A stretch of 64,000 nucleotides of DNA, from the NCBI GenBank assembly GCA_963761975.1, contig CAVXIR010000002.1, forward strand, positions 372,001 through 436,000, given 5' to 3'. A program made the position numbers and the translations under genes. This document shows, one piece after another, positions 7,638 through 16,787 of the stretch (within the stretch, counting starts at the first letter, position 1; every line of letters starts with the position of its first letter). The stretch is from JAMQPK01 sp963761975. Its GTDB lineage: Bacteria; Acidobacteriota; Vicinamibacteria; Vicinamibacterales; JAMQPK01. Under the pieces are notes generated by a model, which saw only the letters and a program-made list of their open reading frames with translations, was not told where the DNA came from and made no database searches.

Positions 7638-9371
7638 TCAAACTCCGGATGCCTCGGGAACTTCACGTACGGCACTCGGTACTTCCCTTCCTTCGGTGTC
7701 TCGAATCACGCTATTGTCGACGCGTAGCTCATCCGGCGGATGGAATCCCTCGCTGCCCAGTTGAGAGACGTAATCGTCCTGCTCGACGCCGTCGCCGCTG
7801 ACCCCGAATCCGCCAACCAGACGTCCGTCCTTGTATAAAGGCACACTGCCCGCGAACCAGACGATACCGCTCTGGTTGAAGTAGTTGCGGTTCGCGCCCC
7901 GGCTGGGTCCGGGACCCTCGGTGCACGGATTGGCGGAATCGTACGCGTACAAATCGAACCACGGCCCCGGCATCGCGGCGGTCTCGAGGTCGATACCGGG
8001 AGGGAACACCGGCTGGCCGCCAAAGTTCAAGGTTCGGGCAGTCACGGCCCATCCGCGGCCGGCGGGCGGCATTGGTTCCCACTCATATCGTGCGAAGCGA
8101 TTTGTTGCGGCGTGTTGCCTGAGCACCTCGTATCCTTCGCCCGAGCTGAAGTAAAACGCGTTGCGCGCTTTGGTCATCGCGACGTCGAGTGAAAAGAACG
8201 TCGAATCCGGCATCCGGTACGCGGCCAGAATGTCGCCGGCTTCGTCAGAGACCGCCATCACCATGCGGGTCGACTGATTGAGCGGTAGTCTGATCGCCGC
8301 ACGTGTTCTCAGTGCAACCGCCACAGCTTGATCGATGATGCGTCGTACATCGTCTACGCTGATCGAGCCGCTGCTGCTCGCACGCGGCCCCACGAGATAC
8401 CCCTCAGGCGCCTGCTGGCCACCGCGCGGCGGAACGATGAACCGTCCGTCGCTCAGTCTTCCGCTCGTCGAGCCCGGCGGCGCCTGACGCAGCGCGGCGC
8501 GGATGCACGGAATATTTGTGCAGTCGCCGAAGAACGGCACCCGGATGCCATCGATAAAGACAGCACCGGGCGTGCCAAGCGGCTCAGAAAAATCGAGTCC
8601 TCGACCGGCGCCGGCTGCGGCGAGCGTTGCCGCGTACTCCGCGAGGTCCGGAGACACACCGGCAACGCCCACGCCGCCGATGACCTTGCCGCCGCGATAG
8701 ATCGGCACACCTCCCGGGTTCACCGGCACCGAGAGGAGATCGGTGGCGCCCGAGTCGAACACATCGACCTTACCCGTCGTGATGCCGACCGAGGTCAAGT
8801 CGTTCCCATCGGTGCCGCGCATGGGCCCGCCGCGTGCGCATCCGCGCGTGTCGGAAGGCGTGCAGGGCAGCGCCTGGCCGCCTGCCGGACCGAAGGTGCC
8901 ATCAATCGATCGCGTTCGCACGAGAGGGACGTTGAAGATGGCGTCGCCGGCCGGATCGATCGCGCAGCCGCGGTTGATGTTCTCGACGCCATAGAGCGCG
9001 GCATTCGGCGTGTTCGGCACGCCGGGCGGGAAGTGGATGCCGCTGACGAAGCGAACGGTTCGGGACGAAAGCGGCGCCTGATCGTGCGAGAACATCGCGG
9101 CGGTTCGGGCGACCGAGACGGCGATGTCGGGCGTGCGCTCGCCGGCATTGGCGCGCGTGTACGCGGCCAGGATGGCACCCGTGCGATCGACCACAGCCAC
9201 GGCCATCGTGCCGTCGCCGAGCGCCGATGCAGCCACGTTCACAATCGCCAGCACATCGTCTGCATTGAGGATCTCAGCGGGTCCCCCGACGCGATCGGCT
9301 GGAGTGTTCTGGGAAAGGACGTGCACCGACAGTCCAGCGAGTACGAGAATCGTAATTGCGACACGCCGCAT
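7638..9371 (-). CDS. Exported protein with two HbpS/GlcG (DUF336) haem-binding-like domains
   Basis: A 577-residue secreted protein with signal peptide MRRVAITILVLAGLSVHVLS. Two copies of the GlcG/HbpS fold are visible. The first begins near residue 33 (ILNADDVLAIVNVAASAL) and includes VAVVDRTGAILAAYTRAN and GGVPIYRGGKVIGGVGVAG. The second begins near 345 (SISVDDVRRIIDQAVAVA) and includes MAVSDEAGDILAAYRMPD and VPLYKDGRLVGGFGVSGD. Each has a long insertion rich in Cys and Pro compared with the ~140-residue single-domain family. Known relatives bind haem or degradation products, or sense redox state, but the role here is unknown. It is divergent from the cyclase gene with only 23 bases between starts. 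Confidence 0.8.
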   Translation of the reverse strand: MRRVAITILVLAGLSVHVLSQNTPADRVGGPAEILNADDVLAIVNVAASALGDGTMAVAVVDRTGAILAAYTRANAGERTPDIAVSVARTAAMFSHDQAPLSSRTVRFVSGIHFPPGVPNTPNAALYGVENINRGCAIDPAGDAIFNVPLVRTRSIDGTFGPAGGQALPCTPSDTRGCARGGPMRGTDGNDLTSVGITTGKVDVFDSGATDLLSVPVNPGGVPIYRGGKVIGGVGVAGVSPDLAEYAATLAAAGAGRGLDFSEPLGTPGAVFIDGIRVPFFGDCTNIPCIRAALRQAPPGSTSGRLSDGRFIVPPRGGQQAPEGYLVGPRASSSGSISVDDVRRIIDQAVAVALRTRAAIRLPLNQSTRMVMAVSDEAGDILAAYRMPDSTFFSLDVAMTKARNAFYFSSGEGYEVLRQHAATNRFARYEWEPMPPAGRGWAVTARTLNFGGQPVFPPGIDLETAAMPGPWFDLYAYDSANPCTEGPGPSRGANRNYFNQSGIVWFAGSVPLYKDGRLVGGFGVSGDGVEQDDYVSQLGSEGFHPPDELRVDNSVIRDTEGREVPSAVREVPEASGV

Positions 9372-9394
9372 GCGCGCCTATATTACCAATACCA

Positions 9395-11380
9395 ATGCTG
9401 CGAAAAGCCGCTGCGGGTCTGCTCGTCGGATTGTGTGCCGCTGTTCTGGTGCTGGCGCTGACCAACCTCGAAGCGTTTCGCACTGTTGAGCTGAAGACCT
9501 ACGACTGGCGCCTCGCGCGTACGGCAGATCCTTCCTCAGCACGAAACGACATCGCCCTCATCGAAATCGATGAGTACTCCCTGCGCAATCTGCAACAGCA
9601 CGCCGGCCGCTGGCCCTGGCCACGGGTGGTGCACGCCAGCCTCATCGACTATCTGAATCGGGGTAACCCTGCGCTGATTGTGTATGACGTGTTGTTCGCC
9701 GATGCGGACACGCGCGTTGGATTCCCATATGGCGGCGATACATGGTCCGGCGAGGAGTCCGACAAGGCTCTGGCGGATACGATTCGTAAAGCGGGCAATG
9801 TTATCCTGCTGGCCGATGCCACCTTTGCCGGCGACACAACGGGTGGCGAGCAATCGTGGAAGGACCAAGGTTATCGTCTGTCGTCGCCAGAGATTCTCGA
9901 GCGTCGAGTGATTTTCGAGCCAACCCCGGTTCTCGCCGATTCGGCGGTGGCATTGGGCCACAACTTTCTCAGTCTCGACCCCGACGGGCCGGTCCGTCAC
10001 GTCGTGCCATTTGTCAGAACCGGCGAGCGCGCGATGCCGTCTCTCGGCCTTTCGGCGGCACTTCGTGCTGCGCGGGTCGAGCCGTCGCGTTTGCGCGTCA
10101 ACGGGCGCTACCTCGAGATGGGCGACAAGATGATGCCGCTCGAGACACGCCTCATCAACAGCGAAGCGGGCAGCACGCGCTATCTGTGGGGACTGATCAA
10201 TTTTCGTGGTGCTCCATTTCTGCCCGACTTGAAGACCCGCCCGTATCGGCATTATTCGTTCTTCGATCTTCTCTATTCCGAAGAGCAGATACTCGCCGAC
10301 AAGACTCCGGACATCGATCCAGCTGTCTTTCGTGACAAGATCGTATTCGTCGGCGTCACGGCCGCAGGTCTTTTCGACGTCTTCGAAACGCCGTTTTCCG
10401 GTGGGCTGATGCCCGGCATTCAGATTCACGCATCGGTGGCCGACGACTTCCTCTCGAAGCGATTCATGAATCCCGAATCACGCGGCGTGCGAATGACGCT
10501 CGTGGTTGCGCTGGCACTCCTGACCGGCTTGATCGCGGCAGTCCTGCCGGCATGGTGGGCCACTGCTGTCTTCGCAGCGGTGATGACCGTGTTTGTCCTG
10601 GTCGCGACCCGGTTCTTCGCCAACGGTACCTGGATCAACGTGACGCAACCCGTTTTTGCGTCGTCAATGGCGTTGCTGGGCGGTGTCGGTTACCAGTATT
10701 TCTTCGAAGGCCGCGAAAAACGGAAGATGAAACGCCTGTTCGGCCAGTACGTGTCGAAAGACGTGTACGAGCAGCTTGTGGCCAACCCCGATCTGGCGCG
10801 TCTTGGGGGACAGCGTCGCCAGATGACCGTGCTCTTTTCGGATATCCGCGGGTTCACCACCGTCTCGGAGAGCGGCCAACCCGAAGAGATTGTCGCGATC
10901 CTGAACGAATACTTCACGCGGATGGTCGAGATCGTCTTCGCCCACAAGGGTACCCTCGACAAGTTCGTCGGCGACATGGTGATGGCGCTGTTTGGCGCCC
11001 CGCTGGACGATCCGAATCACGCACAGCATGCCGTCGATGCCGCGCTGGCCATGATTCGCGAGCTGAACCGGCTGAACGAGAAGTGGGCTGCTGAAGGACG
11101 TCCGGCGCTCGACATCGGCATCGGTATCAGCACCGGGCCGATGATTGCCGGCAACATCGGATCCGAGGCCATCATGAGTTACACCGTCATCGGTGATTCC
11201 GTAAATCTTGGCGCGCGCCTCGAATCATTGAACAAGCAGTACGGCACTCGGATTATCATCAGTGAAGCTACTCGCGATGCGCTTCCCGACCGATATCTCT
11301 TTCGGCCCCTCGGCGACGTAGTGGTGAAAGGCAAGACCAAGCCGGTGGCGATTTACGAAGTGAAGGAGAACCTGGGATGA
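9395..11380 (+). CDS. CHASE2-domain adenylate/guanylate cyclase (class III)
   Basis: A membrane-bound class III nucleotidyl cyclase of 661 residues. One N-terminal membrane helix precedes a periplasmic CHASE2 sensor domain (about residues 25-330), then three membrane helices (TLVVALALLTGLIAAVLPAW and two more) and a cytoplasmic catalytic domain. Catalytic features: metal-binding Asp in LFSDIRGF and in KFVGDMVMALFG, the base-selecting Lys in GTLDKFVGD with Asp in TVIGDSVNLGARLE, and the family end VKGKTKPVAIYEV. The Lys/Asp pair favours ATP, so cAMP is the likely product. The start MLRKAAAGLL was chosen over the upstream Met at 9356, which would overlap the divergent gene. It is coupled by an ATGA overlap to the M48 protease. 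Confidence 0.9.
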   Translation: MLRKAAAGLLVGLCAAVLVLALTNLEAFRTVELKTYDWRLARTADPSSARNDIALIEIDEYSLRNLQQHAGRWPWPRVVHASLIDYLNRGNPALIVYDVLFADADTRVGFPYGGDTWSGEESDKALADTIRKAGNVILLADATFAGDTTGGEQSWKDQGYRLSSPEILERRVIFEPTPVLADSAVALGHNFLSLDPDGPVRHVVPFVRTGERAMPSLGLSAALRAARVEPSRLRVNGRYLEMGDKMMPLETRLINSEAGSTRYLWGLINFRGAPFLPDLKTRPYRHYSFFDLLYSEEQILADKTPDIDPAVFRDKIVFVGVTAAGLFDVFETPFSGGLMPGIQIHASVADDFLSKRFMNPESRGVRMTLVVALALLTGLIAAVLPAWWATAVFAAVMTVFVLVATRFFANGTWINVTQPVFASSMALLGGVGYQYFFEGREKRKMKRLFGQYVSKDVYEQLVANPDLARLGGQRRQMTVLFSDIRGFTTVSESGQPEEIVAILNEYFTRMVEIVFAHKGTLDKFVGDMVMALFGAPLDDPNHAQHAVDAALAMIRELNRLNEKWAAEGRPALDIGIGISTGPMIAGNIGSEAIMSYTVIGDSVNLGARLESLNKQYGTRIIISEATRDALPDRYLFRPLGDVVVKGKTKPVAIYEVKENLG

Positions 11381-12474
11381 AAATCTGGATCATCATCATT
11401 GCGATGCTCGCAACGAGCGCCACTGCTTACGCGCAGCTCGGCGGCCTGATGCGCAAGGCGCAGCAGGCGCAGGAGCGCAAGCAGCAGTTCGACGACATGA
11501 ACATCACCGAGGAGGAAGAGATCAAGCTCGGTGCTGATGTCAGCTTGAAGGTACGCCAGCGGTTCGGCGTTGTGCAGGACGCTGCGGTCCATAAATACGT
11601 CACGCTGGTCGGTACTGTATTGACGGAGCAAACCAGCCGGTCGAAGCTTCCGTGGACGTTCATGGTGCTCGACACCGATGGCGTCAACGCGTTTGCGGCA
11701 CCGGGCGGGTACGTTCACATCACGCGCGGCGCTCTCGCGCTGATCAAGTCGGAAGCCGAAATGGCCGGCGTGCTCGGCCACGAAATCGCACACGTGGCGC
11801 AAAAGCACACCGTGAACGCGATTCGCAAGGGCAAGGGAGTGTCGCTCGCGAGCAGCGAGACGCTGGCGAACCGCGGTGCGTTCCTCGATCAGCTCGCCGA
11901 CCGCGCGTACAGTATGGTGCTCGAAAATTCGTTCGATCGCGGTGATGAGCTCGAGGCCGACAAGGAAGGTATTCTGCTCGCGCAGAAGGCCGGATACGCC
12001 GGCACGGGCCTGTCGGACTTTCTTGCCCATCTCGCCGAGCGCAATAAGGGGATGGCAGAAAAGAATGGTCTCTTTGCCTCGCATCCCGAAACCGAGGAGC
12101 GGATCGGCAAGGTGAAGCAACTGGCGGGCTCGAAGCCGGGCGCAGTGGTGGCGGCTCGCTATGCGGCAACGATCAAGTACCAGCCGACAGAGCTCACGCA
12201 GATCGCCACGGTCGTGGAAGGATCGGCAGGCCTCACCGGCAGCGAGAAGCCGAAGCCTGAAGAAAAGAAAGCTGAAGACAAGAAGAAGGGCTTCGGTCTG
12301 AGCAATCTCACGAAAACCGTCTCGACCGGCAAGAACGAGCAGCAGGTCGCGGCATCAGGCGGCGCACGGGGAGTGGGGGCGGATCGTCTCGCGAAAGGCG
12401 GCGACAACCCCAATCCTGTGAAGACGGCACTGTCGCCGGCCGATCTCGCGGCCTTCAAGAAAGGAATCGTCTAG
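11377..12474 (+). CDS. M48-family periplasmic zinc metalloprotease (LoiP/BepA-like)
   Basis: A 365-residue exported zinc peptidase. The signal peptide ends near AYAQ (17-20). The zinc-binding H135-E-I-A-H139 lies in GVLGHEIAHVAQKH, with the third ligand in D190-E-L-E-A-D195. The Ala-Pro-Gly-Gly block NAFAAPGGYVHITRGAL is typical of BepA/LoiP/YfgC proteins, which act in outer-membrane protein quality control. After residue 255 a charged, Lys-rich, probably disordered tail (KPEEKKAEDKKK) extends to the C-terminus. It overlaps the cyclase gene by four bases and is followed after six bases by the MscS-type channel, so the three form one transcription unit. Confidence 0.88.
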   Translation: MKIWIIIIAMLATSATAYAQLGGLMRKAQQAQERKQQFDDMNITEEEEIKLGADVSLKVRQRFGVVQDAAVHKYVTLVGTVLTEQTSRSKLPWTFMVLDTDGVNAFAAPGGYVHITRGALALIKSEAEMAGVLGHEIAHVAQKHTVNAIRKGKGVSLASSETLANRGAFLDQLADRAYSMVLENSFDRGDELEADKEGILLAQKAGYAGTGLSDFLAHLAERNKGMAEKNGLFASHPETEERIGKVKQLAGSKPGAVVAARYAATIKYQPTELTQIATVVEGSAGLTGSEKPKPEEKKAEDKKKGFGLSNLTKTVSTGKNEQQVAASGGARGVGADRLAKGGDNPNPVKTALSPADLAAFKKGIV

Positions 12475-12480
12475 TCCAGG

Positions 12481-13911
12481 GTGTCGCTCAGCGTCATCGT
12501 CGGTCTCGCGCTCCTGTTGACGTCGCTGGGCCTGCGCCCGGCGACGATCAACAGGCACATTCGGGGCCGGCTGCTGCTGTCGGCCGGCCTGTTCGGCGTC
12601 TTCACGCTTGCAGCGATCGCACTCGACTACGTCCCACTCCTCGAAGATACCCGGCAACTTCTCAACGACGTCAGCCCGCTAGTGATGGCCTTCGCGGTCA
12701 TCAATCTCGTCGTCGCGGTCACGCTCAATCCCTGGAAGCTCGATCGGCTTCCCGAACGGTTCCCCGGCATCGTGCAGGACTCGATGCTGATCCTGCTCTT
12801 TGCGATCGCGGCCACGCTGATCCTGCGCGACCGCATTCTCGCGACGACGGCCGTCGGGGCCGTTGTGCTCGGGTTTGCCCTGCAGGACACCCTCGGGAAT
12901 TTTTTCGCCGGTCTTGCGATCCAGATCGAAAAGCCATTTCGCGTTGGCGACTGGGTGACGATTGGCGGCCAGGAGGGCAGCGTCAGCGAAATCACCTGGC
13001 GGGCAACGAAGCTGTTGACGAAGTGGGGAAATTTCGTCGTCGTGCCCAACAGCGTGATGGCCAAGGACACGATTACGAATTTTTCGGTTCCAACCCGGCA
13101 CGTCCGGCAGTACGTAGATGTCGGCGTGAGCTACGACGTACCACCGAACGTCGTGAAGTCGGTCATCGGCGACGCGCTCACGAGTGCGTCGGAACTCTCA
13201 GCCATCCGCCCGCCGGAAATCAGGCTCGTCGACTTTGCCGGATCGGCGATCACGTATCGCGTGTGGTTCTGGGTGGAGAATTTCGATCCGGACGACCGCG
13301 CGCAGGATCAGGTCCGGTCGTACATCTATTACGCATTCCGCCGTAACAACATCACGATTCCGTATCCCATTCAGATCGAGATGTCGCCGGAAGAAGGCGG
13401 CATGGCCGCTCCACGGACGACGTTCGATCCCCATCTGATGGTGCCGGTCCAGATGTTCGCGCAGTTGAATCAGAACGAGCGCGCCGAGTTGCTTGCGGTC
13501 GGCAGGCCGGTCCTGTACGCGCGGGGTGAAGCCATCGTGCGTCAGGGACAACACGGCCATTCGCTTTTCATCATCAGGCGGGGCGAAGCCACGGTGACAC
13601 TGGCCTCAACCGTCGGGGAAGTCGCGCGTCTGCGTGCCGGCGACGTGTTTGGTGAGATGTCGTTGCTGACAGGTGAAGCTCGCACGGCCACGGTTTCCGC
13701 GGCGACTGACTGCGAGTTGCTCGAAATCGACGCAGATGGGTTCCGTCGCGTCGTGCTCGCGAACCCCTCGGTGCTCGAGCGTATCACCAGCGTCACCTCA
13801 ATGAGGCGCGAAGAGCTCGATCGCCATCGTGAGACCCATGCCATGGCTGCCGCGGCTTCAGACGCCCAGCATTCATTTCTCACCCGCGTCCGCCAATTTC
13901 TCCGCCTGTAA
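12481..13911 (+). CDS. MscS-family mechanosensitive-type channel with C-terminal cyclic-nucleotide-binding domain
   Basis: A 476-residue inner-membrane protein. At least three or four membrane helices lie in residues 1-150; the pore-lining helix is followed by the MscS signature DTLGNFFAGLAIQIEKPFRVGDWVTIGGQEGSVSEI (split here across residues ~138-175), then the cytoplasmic MscS beta and alpha/beta domains to about 305. Residues ~325-445 are a CAP_ED cyclic-nucleotide-binding domain with phosphate-binding cassette GDVFGEMSLLTGEARTATVSA (Gly-Glu-x-Ser and Arg-Thr-Ala). It belongs to the bacterial cyclic-nucleotide-gated MscS subclass. The start is GTG at 12481, six bases after the protease stop. 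The cyclase two genes upstream is the obvious ligand source. Confidence 0.9.
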   Translation: MSLSVIVGLALLLTSLGLRPATINRHIRGRLLLSAGLFGVFTLAAIALDYVPLLEDTRQLLNDVSPLVMAFAVINLVVAVTLNPWKLDRLPERFPGIVQDSMLILLFAIAATLILRDRILATTAVGAVVLGFALQDTLGNFFAGLAIQIEKPFRVGDWVTIGGQEGSVSEITWRATKLLTKWGNFVVVPNSVMAKDTITNFSVPTRHVRQYVDVGVSYDVPPNVVKSVIGDALTSASELSAIRPPEIRLVDFAGSAITYRVWFWVENFDPDDRAQDQVRSYIYYAFRRNNITIPYPIQIEMSPEEGGMAAPRTTFDPHLMVPVQMFAQLNQNERAELLAVGRPVLYARGEAIVRQGQHGHSLFIIRRGEATVTLASTVGEVARLRAGDVFGEMSLLTGEARTATVSAATDCELLEIDADGFRRVVLANPSVLERITSVTSMRREELDRHRETHAMAAAASDAQHSFLTRVRQFLRL

Positions 13912-13919
13912 CCCGCGAA

Positions 13920-14130
13920 CCTTAGACTCCAGGACCTTCGACTCTTCCGACTTCTGGGACGGTGCCGACTCCGGGACTCCTCGACTCCCAGGACTCTTCC
14001 GACTCTGAGACTCTTCCGACTCCGGGACTCATGCGACTCCCGGGACTCTTACGAGTCCGGACTCTTGCGACTCTTGGCACTCTTTTCGCCTCCCTTGGCT
14101 CTTTCGACTCTTGTGACTCCAGGACTCTTG
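13920..14130. repeat. Degenerate GACTC word array
   Basis: About 200 bases consist of variants of GACTCTTCCGACTCCGGGA, with GACTC recurring roughly every ten bases and no conserved spacer. It fills the space between the channel stop and the histidine-kinase start, and would add about 70 meaningless residues to the kinase if translated from the upstream Met. An inverted copy of the same word family is at 52733-52915. Confidence 0.9.
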
Positions 14131-14180
14131 GTATACTGGATGTCCCCCCTCAGCCCGCGACCTCCGCCCCAAGGAACAAT

Positions 14181-16787
14181 ATGGGATCGTCTACAGGGCT
14201 CGTGCGCCGTCCGGCCCCTGCTCTGTTCGCTTCGCTCGCGGTATTTGTACTGGCCCTCTGGGCCGAGCTGTTTCTCGATCAATGGACCGGCCGTTTCGCC
14301 TTTATTGCGTTCGCGCCGGCCGTGGCAATCGCCGCGTGGCTGGGCGGCGCGGCGATCGCATGTCTCACGATTGCGCTGTCGGCGATTGCCAGCGATTTCT
14401 ACCTGTTTGGCCCGGACCATTTGTTTGATTTCGGATGGGTCGAAGGTGTCGCGCTCGCCGTCTTCACGATTGGATGGACGGCGGTCGCGATGGTCACGGC
14501 AGGCGCGGCAAGGCGGGTCTCGCAGGAGCGGGCAGACAGGCTTGCGGCCGAGCGCGTGGCCGCACAGGCGCACCGGCTCGCCCAGTCGACGGCGGCACTC
14601 GGCCAGGTGCGCACGTCGACGGAGACGATCACCGCGGCCCTGCACGAGTCGCTTCACTGGCTCAAAGCCGGGGCCGGTGTGTTCTACCTGCTCACTGAGG
14701 ATCGACAGCAAATCACCGTCGCCCAGGTCGCCGGATATCCACTCGTTGAAGGCGATTTGTGGGAGCTGGAGGTGTTTGGCGACGGCTCGCCCTTTGCGGA
14801 GTCCATGCGCCGTCTCACGCCGGTCGTGACGGCCTCTGCGCAGAGCCGCGGAACCGAATATGAAGAATGGTCGGATGCCGGTCCATGGCGCGATCGCAAA
14901 GCCGGTCTGGTGCTGCCGATTGCCATCGAACGGCGGGTTGTCGCATTTCTGCAGATCGATTTCGATACTCCGCGAGAGTTCACGGTCGACGATCACGAAT
15001 ACATTCATACGATCTGCTCGCGCACGGCGCAGGCGCTGAACCGCGTCTGGTGGCACGAATCGGCCGAGCGCGCCCGCTACGATGCCGAGACTCTGAAGGC
15101 GAGGGCCGACGCCGAGCTCGTCGAACGCCAGAAAACCGAAGTGGCGCTTCGGGCGAGTGAAACGCGGTACCGAGCGCTGGCCACGCGAACGACGCGCCTC
15201 CACGGCCTGACTGCCAGCCTGTCTGAATCGGTCAGCGTCACCGCCGTGGCGAACGCCATTGTCGAGCAGGCGCGCATTGTGGTCGGCGCAGCCGAGGGAG
15301 AACTGAAGCTGCTCGGCGAATCCGAGGAGCCGCGTGAGCCGGGTCTCTGCACGACCGAAGCACTCGAGAGCGGGCATCCCGTGTTCGTGGGATCGCTGGC
15401 AGACTCACACGAGAAGTACTGGCTGTCGGCGTGTCTTGCGGCAGACAACGGGTTTGCGTCCCTGGCCACGCTGCCGTTGATGGTGAAAGGCGGCCCCCTC
15501 GGCGTGCTGGAGTTCCATTTCAGCGCGCCCGTGAATTTCGACGACGAATATCAAGCGCTGCTGATTTCGGTGGCGCAGCACTGCACGCAGGCGCTCGATC
15601 GCGCCAGGCTGTACGAGCAGGCGGAGCGGGCTCGATCGGACGCGGAACGCGCCAACCGGCTGAAGGACGAGTTCGTGTCGACGGTGTCGCACGAGCTGCG
15701 GACCCCACTCAATGCGATTCTGGGCTGGTCGTCGATGATGCGCACCGACTCGATGGATCGCGACGTGCTGCCGCAGGCGGTCGAATCGATCTACAGGAAC
15801 GCGTCGCGACAGGCCAAGCTCGTGGACGATCTACTCGACTTCGCGCGCATGGATGGCGGAAGAGCCGCGCTCGATCTCGACACGATTGACGCCCCGAATC
15901 TCATTCGGGGCATCGTCGAGTCGGTCAGCCCGCTGGCTGCGGGCAGTCAAATCGACATCCAACTGTCGCCGATTCCCGAAGCCACCCTTCGTGGCGATGT
16001 GAAGCGGCTCGAGCAGGTGTTTGTGAACCTGATCGGCAACTCGCTGAAGTTCACGCCAGCCGGCGGCCATATCATGGTGTCGGCGCGCATCACCAGCCGC
16101 TCGCTCGAGATCCGTGTGGCCGACAACGGGATTGGCATCGAGCCGGAATTTCTGCCCTTCGTGTTCGATCGATTCCGGCAGGGCGATGGCACGACAACTC
16201 GAAACCACTCGGGTCTCGGCCTGGGCTTGTCGATCGCGAAGCAGCTCGTCGAAGCGCACAAGGGCACGATTCGCGCGGAAAGCGCCGGCAGAGGAAAGGG
16301 AACCGCCTTCATCGTCACGCTGCCGATCAGCGGACACGACGAGGCCAACACCGCCGCGGCGGCGGCACCGCCGGTTGAAGTCCGGCTCGATGGTGTCCGT
16401 GTGCTCGTGGTCGATGACGAGAAAGACACCCGTGACATGATCGGCCGTGCGCTGGCAGACCGCGGCGCGCGGATCAGCGTGGCCGGCAACTCACAGGACG
16501 CGATTGAAATCCTCGAACGCAACGAAATCGATGTGCTGCTCGCCGACATCGCGATGCCCGACGAGGACGGCTATTCCCTCATCCGCCGCATACGGTCTGG
16601 GGCCAGTCCGCTGGCGTCAATACCAGCCGCAGCGGTCACCGCCCATGCCAAAGACGACGAACGCACGCGCGCGCTGGCGGCCGGGTTTCACGTGCACATG
16701 GCCAAACCGGTCGAGCCGAGCGAGATCGTTCGGATGGTGAATCATCTGGCGCACGACCGGCGGGCCGGCCGCCGCTCACGCATGTAG
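14181..16787 (+). CDS. Hybrid sensor histidine kinase/response regulator (DUF4118-GAF-GAF-HisKA-HATPase-REC)
   Basis: An 868-residue hybrid kinase. N-terminal membrane helices form a KdpD-like DUF4118 module (residues ~10-110), followed by a coiled coil, two GAF-like sensory domains (~135-275 and ~335-480), a HisKA dimerisation domain with phospho-acceptor H504 (VSHELRTPLNAILGW), and a HATPase domain with N-box NLIGNSLKF, G1 DNGIGIEPEF and G2 GLGLGLSIAKQL. The C-terminal receiver domain has acidic pair DDE and phospho-acceptor D789 in LLADIAMPDEDGY plus conserved Lys in MAKPVEP. ATG at 14181 follows AAGGAAC, a good ribosome-binding site, and excludes the repeat array. No DNA-binding output is present, so it must signal to another protein. 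Confidence 0.92.
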   Translation: MGSSTGLVRRPAPALFASLAVFVLALWAELFLDQWTGRFAFIAFAPAVAIAAWLGGAAIACLTIALSAIASDFYLFGPDHLFDFGWVEGVALAVFTIGWTAVAMVTAGAARRVSQERADRLAAERVAAQAHRLAQSTAALGQVRTSTETITAALHESLHWLKAGAGVFYLLTEDRQQITVAQVAGYPLVEGDLWELEVFGDGSPFAESMRRLTPVVTASAQSRGTEYEEWSDAGPWRDRKAGLVLPIAIERRVVAFLQIDFDTPREFTVDDHEYIHTICSRTAQALNRVWWHESAERARYDAETLKARADAELVERQKTEVALRASETRYRALATRTTRLHGLTASLSESVSVTAVANAIVEQARIVVGAAEGELKLLGESEEPREPGLCTTEALESGHPVFVGSLADSHEKYWLSACLAADNGFASLATLPLMVKGGPLGVLEFHFSAPVNFDDEYQALLISVAQHCTQALDRARLYEQAERARSDAERANRLKDEFVSTVSHELRTPLNAILGWSSMMRTDSMDRDVLPQAVESIYRNASRQAKLVDDLLDFARMDGGRAALDLDTIDAPNLIRGIVESVSPLAAGSQIDIQLSPIPEATLRGDVKRLEQVFVNLIGNSLKFTPAGGHIMVSARITSRSLEIRVADNGIGIEPEFLPFVFDRFRQGDGTTTRNHSGLGLGLSIAKQLVEAHKGTIRAESAGRGKGTAFIVTLPISGHDEANTAAAAAPPVEVRLDGVRVLVVDDEKDTRDMIGRALADRGARISVAGNSQDAIEILERNEIDVLLADIAMPDEDGYSLIRRIRSGASPLASIPAAAVTAHAKDDERTRALAAGFHVHMAKPVEPSEIVRMVNHLAHDRRAGRRSRM

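Noticed and set aside
8328..9461. A 377-codon plus-strand frame opposite the HbpS-domain gene
   Set aside because: Arg- and Ala-rich antisense shadow without domain similarity, whereas the minus strand encodes two HbpS domains and a signal peptide.
13920..14130. CRISPR array
   Set aside because: The unit is only ~10-20 bases, degenerate, with no unique spacers of uniform length and no cas genes nearby.
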